Source: Candidatus Zixiibacteriota bacterium
GTDB lineage: Bacteria > Zixibacteria > MSB-5A5 > GN15 > PGXB01
Reading direction: 5' to 3'
NCBI GenBank assembly: GCA_026397495.1
Contig: JAPLUS010000280.1
Location: forward strand, 1-5,160
Length of the DNA stretch: 5,160 nt
Shown here: in pieces, positions 1-5,160 of the stretch
Position numbering within the stretch: the first letter of the stretch is position 1
How the letters are laid out: each line of letters begins with the position of its first letter
Notes under the pieces: model-generated
What the model saw: only the letters and a program-made list of their open reading frames with translations
What the model was told of the DNA's origin: nothing
The model's database searches: none
Translations under genes and position numbers: made by a program

Positions 1-1763
1 AGCATATTGACAATCGGTTTACCTTTGGCCAGACGGCCGCCGGTCGGAATTTCGTGCACTTTCACCCAATAACAGCGCCCTTTGTTGGAGAAGAAAAGGA
101 TATACTCGTGCGTCGAGGCGATAAAGAGGTGCTCGGCGAAATCCTCTTCTTTGGTTTCGATACCGATGACACCGCGCCCGCCGCGGTTCTGCCGGCGATA
201 CATAGAGACCGATAACCGCTTAATATACCCCGAATGCGAAATCGTGATGACCATATCTTCCTCGGCAATCAGGTCTTCGACCGTGAATTCCTCGGCCTCG
301 TCCTGAATTTCCGTGCGGCGGTCATCGCCGTACTTCCGCTTGAGTTCCAGCAGTTCCTCTCTGATAATCGCCATTCGGCGCGGTTTGGAATCGAGAATCC
401 CTCTTAGTTCGGCAATAAGTTTTATGGTCGCCAGATATTCTTCTTCGATTTTCTGCCGTTCCAGACCGGTCAGACGAGCCAGCCGCATATCGAGAATAGC
501 GTTGGCCTGTTTCTCGGAGAGTTTGAACTGCGTCATCAACCCTTCGCGGGCGGTGGGAGTGTCTTTCGATTTCTTAATCAGCTCGATAACGGCGTCAATA
601 TTATCCAGCGCAATTTTATATCCCTCGAGAATATGCGCCCGTTCTTCGGCCTTGTTTAAATCGAACTTGGTCCGGCGGACAACCACCTCATGGCGGTGAA
701 TCAGGAATTGCTCCATCATTTCCTTCAGGGTGAGGTACATCGGCACCCCGCCGACCAGAGTCAGCATCATGACACCGAAAGTGGTCTGCATCTCGGTATG
801 CTTGAAGAGCTGATTTAAGACAATGTCGGCCTGCGCATCGCGTTTGAGTTCGACCACAATCCGCATGCCGTCGCGATCGGATTCATCACGCAGATCAGAG
901 ATGCCATCAATTTTTTTCTCACGCACCAGATCCGCAATACGGATTAAAAGGTTCGATTTATTGACCTGGAACGGTATCTCCGTGACAATAATAAAATCTT
1001 TGCCGCTCTTTTGATGTTCCACTAAGGCTTTGGCGCGAACTTTGATTCTTCCCCGGCCGGTACAGTAGGCCTCGCGAATCCCGGCCCGGCCGTTGATTAT
1101 CCCTCCGGTCGGAAAATCGGGACCGGGAACAAATTCCATCAGCTCGTCAATGGTGATATCAGGGTTATCAATAAGCGCCGTCAGACCGTCGGCGATTTGG
1201 GAAAAATTATGGGGCGGGATATTCGAAGCCATTCCGACCGCGATGCCGGATGTCCCATTGCAGAGAAGAGTAGGAAATTTTCCGGGGAGCACCCGCGGTT
1301 CCTGGCGGGTCTCATCGTAGTTGGACATCATGGCGACCGTATCTTTTTCCAGATCGGCCAGGATTTCCATCGCAATTGGAGTCAGGCGGGCTTCGGTGTA
1401 TCGCATGGCCGCGGCGCCGTCACCATCGACCGAGCCGAAATTTCCCTGCCCGTCCACCAGCGGATAACGCATATTGAAATCCTGCGCCATACGAACCAGC
1501 GTGGGATAGACCACCTGCTCGCCGTGGGGATGATAGTTACCGGAGGTATCGCCGGCAATCTTAGCGCACTTACGGTATGGCCGTCCGGGCGAAAGATTAA
1601 GGTCATTCATCGCCACCAGAATTCGCCGGTTGGAGGGCTTTAGACCATCGCGAACATCCGGCAAAGCCCGGTTGGTAATAACGGACATGGAGTAATCGAG
1701 ATAGGAATTTTTCATTTCCTCTTCGAGGAAGATCGGAATAATTTTTTCACGTTCCAGAGGCAT
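1..1763 (-). CDS. gyrA: DNA gyrase subunit A, N-terminal 587 residues (3' end outside window)
   Basis: GyrA is the DNA-breaking and rejoining subunit of the cytoplasmic A2B2 gyrase that introduces negative supercoils. The frame is open from ATG at 1763 to the window edge. Visible landmarks are the N-terminal arm and winged-helix region, the catalytic tyrosine at residue 122 in [10 protein letters not shown] with Arg121 before it, the DNA-bending isoleucine at 174 in [16 protein letters not shown], the coiled-coil region around 360-490, and a GyrA box QNRGGRG at 525-531. The box separates GyrA from ParC and marks the start of the C-terminal DNA-wrapping domain. It lies about 35 residues earlier than in E. 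coli (560-566), so the E. coli-type insertion is absent. The start is supported by AAGGA at 1770-1774, 6 bases upstream. The quinolone pocket is unusual: Gln at position 83 and Pro at 87. gyrB is not the upstream neighbour here. Roughly the last 250-300 residues are missing. Identification is secure. Confidence 0.98.
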   Translation of the reverse strand, partial: MPLEREKIIPIFLEEEMKNSYLDYSMSVITNRALPDVRDGLKPSNRRILVAMNDLNLSPGRPYRKCAKIAGDTSGNYHPHGEQVVYPTLVRMAQDFNMRYPLVDGQGNFGSVDGDGAAAMRYTEARLTPIAMEILADLEKDTVAMMSNYDETRQEPRVLPGKFPTLLCNGTSGIAVGMASNIPPHNFSQIADGLTALIDNPDITIDELMEFVPGPDFPTGGIINGRAGIREAYCTGRGRIKVRAKALVEHQKSGKDFIIVTEIPFQVNKSNLLIRIADLVREKKIDGISDLRDESDRDGMRIVVELKRDAQADIVLNQLFKHTEMQTTFGVMMLTLVGGVPMYLTLKEMMEQFLIHRHEVVVRRTKFDLNKAEERAHILEGYKIALDNIDAVIELIKKSKDTPTAREGLMTQFKLSEKQANAILDMRLARLTGLERQKIEEEYLATIKLIAELRGILDSKPRRMAIIREELLELKRKYGDDRRTEIQDEAEEFTVEDLIAEEDMVITISHSGYIKRLSVSMYRRQNRGGRGVIGIETKEEDFAEHLFIASTHEYILFFSNKGRCYWVKVHEIPTGGRLAKGKPIVNM

Positions 1764-1821
1764 GGTGGTTCCTTCTATAAATCAAAATACTTTTTTACGA
1801 TTCCCTAAATTTTAGATTGGT

Positions 1822-1850
1822 AAGATAATTAATTTTATGCCATAAAGCAA
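1822..1850 (-). promoter_or_regulatory. Candidate sigma-70-type promoter for gyrA
   Basis: Read on the minus strand, TTGCTT (1845-1850) and TATCTT (1822-1827) are separated by exactly 17 bases. The matches to consensus are 3 of 6 and 4 of 6. Transcription would begin near 1815, giving a leader of about 50 bases with the AAGGA ribosome site near its end. The position just upstream of gyrA and the optimal spacing support it, but in A/T-rich DNA such pairs arise by chance. Confidence 0.4.
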
Positions 1851-1868
1851 TTTTCGAGAGGAAAATTG
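1848..1868. repeat. Perfect 8-bp inverted repeat with 5-base spacer upstream of gyrA
   Basis: CAATTTTC (1848-1855) and GAAAATTG (1861-1868) are exact reverse complements separated by GAGAG. The arms do not extend further because the flanking bases do not pair. The first three bases overlap the candidate gyrA -35 element, an arrangement typical of an operator. As an RNA hairpin it would be A/U-rich and has no following U run, so an intrinsic terminator for the upstream S-component gene is less likely. No regulator can be named. Confidence 0.5.
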
Positions 1869-1919
1869 AAGCCATAATTAACGGCCTAAGCATATTACCG
1901 ACAATATATTGAGACACTT

Positions 1920-2441
1920 TTAGAATTTAACGGTGCGGCGAATGGCAGCTACCAAGGGCGGTATAATTACCAATTGCAAAGCAATCCCCGGCAAGCCGGA
2001 TACGACCGCTCCGGCGGCGGCAAAAAATTGAGTCGGCCCGTAAGGAAGTTCCATAAACTGCCCCAGTATTAGAAGACCCAGCGCAAAGGCCAGTCTTCCG
2101 GCTATCATGGCTACTAAAAGCGCTATATATATATTGAATCTCAATATCCGATAGGTCAATCCGGCGATTGCCCCGTAGAGCGGCAGTTCCATAGTCATCA
2201 GCGGTACGGCATAAAGGGGCGGCATGCCTGTTAATAAATGAGACAAAATAGGCGCTATCAGACCAACCAAAAATCCGGATAGGGGTCCCATAATAAAACC
2301 GCAAAGCAGTACCGGAAGGTGCATCGGCAGGAAAATTCTGCCCGCAACACCGAATTGGTGAAAAATTATCGGCAGAAGGATGGTCAGCGCCAGATATAAA
2401 GCGGCATGGGCAGCCTTTCGGGGGCCTAAAAAAAGGCTCAT
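1920..2441 (-). CDS. Putative ECF-transporter substrate-binding (S) component, substrate unknown
   Basis: This 173-residue integral membrane protein is predicted to sit in the inner membrane and bind a small nutrient, working with a shared EcfT/ATPase energy-coupling module. That is family knowledge; no such module lies in the window. About six hydrophobic segments are visible (near 12-28, 38-55, 57-71, 76-98, 104-128 and 146-168), and the length suits S components. Helix 1 contains AxxxA patterns (Ala10-Ala14-Ala18), a motif known in S components for contact with EcfT. The stretch at 37-75 (PMHLPVLLCGFIMGP, then SHLLTGMPP) is the recognisable core, followed by MELPLYG in helix 4 and AGR in helix 5. 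The ATG overlaps the stop of the upstream methyltransferase by four bases and has its own GGGAG ribosome site, so translation is probably coupled. The substrate may be a vitamin-like compound, but the sequence does not say which. An unrelated six-helix membrane protein is the alternative. Confidence 0.8.
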   Translation of the reverse strand: MSLFLGPRKAAHAALYLALTILLPIIFHQFGVAGRIFLPMHLPVLLCGFIMGPLSGFLVGLIAPILSHLLTGMPPLYAVPLMTMELPLYGAIAGLTYRILRFNIYIALLVAMIAGRLAFALGLLILGQFMELPYGPTQFFAAAGAVVSGLPGIALQLVIIPPLVAAIRRTVKF

Positions 2442-3034
2442 TTCTTTACTCCCGAGGCCACGTAAAGACCGGGTCTGTCAGTAATGGTTACTTTGAGAAA
2501 ATGGTTTTGCTCAAAAAGCTGAATCATTTTTTTCATGGAAGGGAGATTATCCATCGCCACCGGCCCACCGGCATTTTCATGATGATGCCTTAGTTCTTTA
2601 CTGCTCAACAGATGAATAATATAAAAATGACCGTTTTTCTTGAGGATTCGCGAGACTTCATTCATTACTTGCTCGGGGTTGGGGAAATGAGGAAAAGCCG
2701 CCAGTGATATCGCCATATCGAACACCCCGCTTTTCAAAGGCAGCCATTGCGCATCGGCGTTAATAACCAGACAATTTTTGAATGGGAAATTTCCCTGCGC
2801 CTTTCGGACCATCCCAAAAGCGAAATCAATTCCGACGATTATCCCGGCCGGGCCGACAATCCGACGGAGGACATCAAAAAGCACCCCTGTCCCGCATCCA
2901 AGGTCAGCCACTTTATCGCCTGCCTTGAGCTTGAAAGAGCGCGAAAGATGAGCGATCAGCTCCGTATCTTCCGCGGTAATATTTTTATCCCAGTCGGCGG
3001 CAAAAGATTCGAAAAACTCTTTTCGCTTTATCAT
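2438..3034 (-). CDS. Small class I SAM-dependent methyltransferase, substrate unknown
   Basis: This 198-residue soluble protein has a Rossmann-type SAM-binding core. Motif I is VADLGCGTG at 42-50, the acidic end of strand 2 is Asp70 in VGID, and the adenine-contacting region is NADAQWLPL at 92-100. Strand 4 is FDMAISLAAFPHF (105-117), followed by the usual VMNEVSRILKKNG helix (123-135). These place it among the UbiE/Methyltransf_11-like small-molecule methyltransferases rather than DNA or rRNA enzymes. The C-terminal part carries a His triplet (150-152) followed by GGPVAMDNLPS (156-166), which probably helps define a substrate or metal site; that is inference. It is tightly coupled to the downstream S-component gene. 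The ATG at 3034 has no Shine-Dalgarno match and an in-frame TAA lies four codons upstream, so the start is well constrained but initiation is unusual. The family is clear; the methyl acceptor is not. Confidence 0.88.
   Translation of the reverse strand: MIKRKEFFESFAADWDKNITAEDTELIAHLSRSFKLKAGDKVADLGCGTGVLFDVLRRIVGPAGIIVGIDFAFGMVRKAQGNFPFKNCLVINADAQWLPLKSGVFDMAISLAAFPHFPNPEQVMNEVSRILKKNGHFYIIHLLSSKELRHHHENAGGPVAMDNLPSMKKMIQLFEQNHFLKVTITDRPGLYVASGVKK
2449..2453 (-). promoter_or_regulatory. Ribosome binding site of the S-component gene, inside the upstream gene
   Basis: GGGAG on the minus strand lies 7 bases before the ATG at 2441 and within the last codons of the methyltransferase gene. It fixes the S-component start at the ATGA overlap and indicates re-initiation by ribosomes finishing the upstream gene. 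Confidence 0.65.
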
Positions 3035-3043
3035 AGGGAAGGC

Positions 3044-3071
3044 AAGTTAAAATTCCGGCTGATTTTGTCAA
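3044..3071 (-). promoter_or_regulatory. Possible internal promoter before the small methyltransferase
   Basis: The 42-base gap after the DNA methyltransferase contains a perfect -35 hexamer TTGACA (3066-3071, minus strand). Sixteen bases later comes TAACTT (3044-3049), a weak -10 matching 3 of 6. The -10 ends only 9 bases before the ATG at 3034, so the message would be leaderless or nearly so. That would fit the absence of a ribosome site. The weak -10 keeps confidence low. Confidence 0.3.
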
Positions 3072-3076
3072 GCTGT

Positions 3077-3934
3077 TTATGCGCCGTTATCAACCTCTTG
3101 CCGCTGATTCAACAGTTCCTTAAGAGATTTTTCCGCCGTCTGGTAATAATGGGAATCAATTTCAAAGCCAATGAAGCGGACTCCCAACTTAAGGCAGGCA
3201 GATCCGGTGTTTCCTATTCCCATAAAGGGATCAAGAACAGTCACATTTTTCTTTAGACCATGCAGCTTGATACAATTTTCAGCCAACTGAGGCGGAAACG
3301 AGGCCGGATGCGGACGGTCAAGCCGACGGTTCTGGATAGTTTTATATGGAATAAACCAGCAGTTGCCGCGACACCGGAGCATTTTTCTCCCCATTTGCCA
3401 ACGATTGATATTGGTATTATCCTTATATGGAATTCCCAGAGCCAGACGGTCAATGGGGACCTGAGCGGTTTGGGTCAGATGGAAAATATATTCATGGGTA
3501 TCATTCAAGAAGCGGCGACTGTTAATCGGTTTATAATGGCCAACATTTATGTTGATCTTTTGATCGTAACCATTGGCTTCAATATAAATTGATTTTATCC
3601 AGTGTATCACATTCTGGAGTTTAAAATCATCCTGCAAAGTCGCCAGAACCTGAAAGGGCACATCGGGCGAAGTCGGTTTGGAGCCAACATTGAGAAAGAG
3701 GGAACCGGAATCTTTTAAGACTCTTTTAACCGCCTTTCCCCAACTCCACATCCACTCCAGATACTCACTCCGGGGACTACTATCATTGTATACATCATAT
3801 TTCACTCCGATATTGTACGGCGGCGAAGTCACAACTATATCAATACTTCCCGGTCGGAGATGCTTTTTCATCCCCCCGATACAATCTTCATTATAAATTG
3901 AGATTTTCTTATCCAAAGCCACCGGTATGACCAA
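3077..3934 (-). CDS. Beta-class site-specific DNA amino-methyltransferase (N6-adenine or N4-cytosine), apparently solitary
   Basis: The protein is predicted to methylate an exocyclic amino group at a specific DNA sequence using SAM. The catalytic motif IV, TSPPYN (36-41), lies near the N-terminus. The SAM-binding motif I, DPFMGIGNTG (235-244), lies near the C-terminus, preceded by a motif X-like segment (RPHPASFP, 207-214) and followed by motif II FIGFEID (254-260). This IV-to-I order defines the beta class. The stretch between (about 105-205), including MLRCRGNCWFIPY, is where target recognition would sit. TSPPY is common in N4-cytosine enzymes but not decisive. At 285 residues it looks full length. 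The start is uncertain: TTG at 3934 lies just after an in-frame stop, with GTG at 3922 and TTG at 3916 as alternatives and no ATG before residue 22. No endonuclease gene is adjacent, so it may be an orphan regulatory or protective methylase. It may share a transcript with the two downstream genes. Confidence 0.92.
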   Translation of the reverse strand: MVIPVALDKKISIYNEDCIGGMKKHLRPGSIDIVVTSPPYNIGVKYDVYNDSSPRSEYLEWMWSWGKAVKRVLKDSGSLFLNVGSKPTSPDVPFQVLATLQDDFKLQNVIHWIKSIYIEANGYDQKININVGHYKPINSRRFLNDTHEYIFHLTQTAQVPIDRLALGIPYKDNTNINRWQMGRKMLRCRGNCWFIPYKTIQNRRLDRPHPASFPPQLAENCIKLHGLKKNVTVLDPFMGIGNTGSACLKLGVRFIGFEIDSHYYQTAEKSLKELLNQRQEVDNGA

Positions 3935-4100
3935 TTCCTATGATTCCCAAAGGGGTTAAATTTCAAGAATATAGTGAAAATCCGACGGAATTTGAAAGAT
4001 ATGATTTACTAAAGACAACTAATTCTATAAAATTTCAAAAAATGATTCTCTTAAAATAGGGAAATTAAGTATATTATAGGTTGCTTTTTTTAAGGGAAAT
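3935..4100. other. Divergent intergenic region between DNA methyltransferase and uvrA
   Basis: This 166-base A/T-rich gap must hold promoters for genes leaving in both directions. For uvrA, possible -10 elements on the plus strand are TATAAA (4026-4031), with TTTACT 15 bases before it, and TATTAT (4072-4077), with no good -35; neither is convincing. A 9-base direct repeat AAATTTCAA occurs at 3958-3966 and 4030-4038 but is low-complexity. I see no E. coli-type LexA box (CTG, 10 bases, CAG), so SOS control of uvrA is not evident. Confidence 0.5.
3968..3996 (-). promoter_or_regulatory. Candidate promoter for the DNA methyltransferase gene
   Basis: On the minus strand TTCAAA (3991-3996, 4 of 6) is followed after exactly 17 bases by TATATT (3968-3973, 5 of 6). 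Transcription would start near 3961, about 27 bases before the TTG start. It is the best-matching pair in this gap and could drive all three minus-strand genes of the block. Confidence 0.42.
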
Positions 4101-5160
4101 ATGACCGAAACACAATTTATATATGTCAAAGGAGCGCGAGAACATAATCTCAAAAACATTGATGTCAAAATCCCCCGCAATAAGCTGACCGTCATCACTG
4201 GCCTTTCCGGTTCCGGGAAATCATCACTGGCCTTCGACACCATTTACGCCGAAGGACAAAGACGCTATGTTGAATCACTGTCGGCCTATGCGCGGCAGTT
4301 TTTGGGATTGATGGATAAACCTGATGTCGATTTCATTGAGGGGTTATCGCCGGCCATTTCAATCGAGCAAAAAGGAGCGGTTAAAAACCCGCGTTCGACA
4401 GTCGGTACCATCACCGAAATATACGACTATTTAAGATTGCTTTTTGCCCGTATCGGCGTTCAACACTGCGCCAAATGCGGTCGTCCCATTTCCCGCCAGA
4501 CGGTTGAACAGATTGTTGATTCAGTTCTCTCTTTTGAGGAAGGTTCCCGTCTGATGGTTTTGGCGCCGTTGGTTCAGGGGCGCAAGGGTGAACATCGAGA
4601 GGTTATTGAGACAGCCAAACGGGAAGGATTTGTTCGCCTGCGGATTAATGGGGAAATAGTCGAAACCGACAGTGATATAAAGCTGAGCAAAACCAGCAAG
4701 CATACTATCGAGTTGGTGGTCGATAGGTTGGTGGCAAAGAAAAGCTCGACCCGGCGTCTGGCCGATTCGGTCGAGACCGCCCTTAAGACCGCCAACGGCA
4801 TTGTTATCGTCAATATCAACAATAAGGATTTGCTTTTTTCGGAACAGTCGGCCTGTCTTCAATGTGGAATAAGTTATGAAGAACCGGCACCGCGAATGTT
4901 TTCATTTAATTCTCCTTTTGGCGCTTGCCCGACCTGTTCCGGACTGGGTCAGAAAATGGAATTAGACCCGAATCTGGTTGTGCCCAATCCCTCTCTCTCT
5001 CTAAATCAGGGAGCTATCCAGCCTTTGGGCGCCGACATATCTAATTGGTACCGGCATATGCTTCAGGGGGTTGCTCAACACTATGATTTCAGGTTTTCCA
5101 CTCCTTTTGAAAAACTCCCGATCAAGGTTCAAAAGATAATTCTCCATGGCTCCGGACGGG
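4101..5160 (+). CDS. uvrA: Excinuclease ABC subunit A, N-terminal 353 residues (3' end outside window)
   Basis: UvrA is the damage-recognising ATPase of nucleotide excision repair. As a dimer it loads UvrB on distorted DNA in the cytoplasm. The frame is open from ATG at 4101 to the window edge. Visible are the N-terminal ABC segment with Walker [10 protein letters not shown] (34-42), the UvrA signature region [19 protein letters not shown] (51-69), and the UvrB-binding and insertion domains (about 115-250) beginning with HCAKCGRP. The first zinc module has Cys252/Cys255 and Cys276/Cys279 (CLQC and CPTC), matching the E. coli positions 253/256/277/280 almost exactly. The start is supported by AAGGGA ending four bases before the ATG, a rather short spacing. 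About 590 residues, including the second ATPase half, lie outside. It is divergent from the DNA methyltransferase gene. A short CT tandem run lies at codons 298-301. Identification is secure. Confidence 0.98.
   Translation, partial: MTETQFIYVKGAREHNLKNIDVKIPRNKLTVITGLSGSGKSSLAFDTIYAEGQRRYVESLSAYARQFLGLMDKPDVDFIEGLSPAISIEQKGAVKNPRSTVGTITEIYDYLRLLFARIGVQHCAKCGRPISRQTVEQIVDSVLSFEEGSRLMVLAPLVQGRKGEHREVIETAKREGFVRLRINGEIVETDSDIKLSKTSKHTIELVVDRLVAKKSSTRRLADSVETALKTANGIVIVNINNKDLLFSEQSACLQCGISYEEPAPRMFSFNSPFGACPTCSGLGQKMELDPNLVVPNPSLSLNQGAIQPLGADISNWYRHMLQGVAQHYDFRFSTPFEKLPIKVQKIILHGSGR
4991..5002 (+). repeat. Six-unit CT dinucleotide run inside uvrA
   Basis: Six consecutive CT units cover the codons for Ser-Leu-Ser-Leu (residues 298-301 of UvrA). 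Gain or loss of one unit would shift the frame. The tract is short, so it may simply be chance codon use. Confidence 0.6.

Noticed and set aside
1197..1643. Plus-strand open frame of 148 codons
   Set aside because: It lies fully antisense to conserved GyrA codons including the active-site region and its translation resembles no family I know.
1902..1911. Perfect palindrome CAATATATTG just after the S-component stop
   Set aside because: It is too short and A/T-rich for an intrinsic terminator, has no adjoining T run, and such 10-base palindromes are expected by chance in A/T-rich DNA.
1927..2304. Minus-strand open frame of 125 codons in another phase of the S-component gene
   Set aside because: Its composition is not that of a membrane or known soluble protein, while the overlapping frame gives the helices and the ECF motif.
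2747..3256. Plus-strand open frame of 169 codons
   Set aside because: It is antisense across the end of the DNA methyltransferase and most of the small methyltransferase, both with clear motifs; no domain or ribosome site supports it.
3077..3934. Complete restriction-modification system
   Set aside because: Only the methyltransferase is present; the adjacent genes are a small-molecule methyltransferase and uvrA, neither of which is an endonuclease partner.
3958..4038. Direct repeat AAATTTCAA, two copies 72 bases apart
   Set aside because: It is low-complexity A/T-rich sequence with no conserved flank or third copy.
4521..4862. Minus-strand open frame of 113 codons
   Set aside because: It is antisense to the UvrA insertion domain, which reads cleanly on the plus strand.

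Overview
The window looks bacterial. It carries two housekeeping genes at its edges, both cut by the window: gyrA on the minus strand at the left and uvrA on the plus strand at the right. Between them lies a compact minus-strand block of three less ordinary genes. Coding density is high, base composition is moderate (about half G+C in gyrA, more A/T-rich in the intergenic gaps), and Shine-Dalgarno-type ribosome sites are used at some but not all starts. The GyrA sequence, with an [11 protein letters not shown] quinolone-pocket region, does not look like Proteobacteria, Firmicutes or Bacteroidetes. I suspect an uncultivated lineage near the FCB group (Zixibacteria-like), but this is a low-confidence inference from memory of the family.

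Layout, left to right. Bases 1-1763 (minus) encode the first 587 residues of DNA gyrase subunit A. Bases 1764-1919 are an A/T-rich gap with a plausible gyrA promoter and a perfect 8-bp inverted repeat overlapping its -35 element. Bases 1920-2441 (minus) encode a six-helix membrane protein of the ECF-transporter S-component type. Bases 2438-3034 (minus) encode a small class I SAM-dependent methyltransferase whose stop codon overlaps the S-component start (ATGA). Bases 3077-3934 (minus) encode a beta-class DNA amino-methyltransferase with no restriction enzyme beside it inside the window. Bases 3935-4100 are a divergent intergenic region serving that gene and uvrA. Bases 4101-5160 (plus) encode the first 353 residues of excinuclease subunit UvrA.

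The minus-strand block reads DNA methyltransferase, then 42 bp, then small methyltransferase, then S-component, so the three could share a transcript. Only the last two are clearly coupled. The most interesting element is this pair: a soluble SAM methyltransferase translationally coupled to a substrate-capture membrane protein, with no ECF ATPases or EcfT in view. It suggests uptake of a small molecule followed by (or sensed through) methylation, with unknown substrate. gyrA appears to have its own promoter and is not next to gyrB here. There is no gene-free stretch above 300 bases, and I saw no tRNA, rRNA, CRISPR array, insertion sequence or convincing intrinsic terminator.
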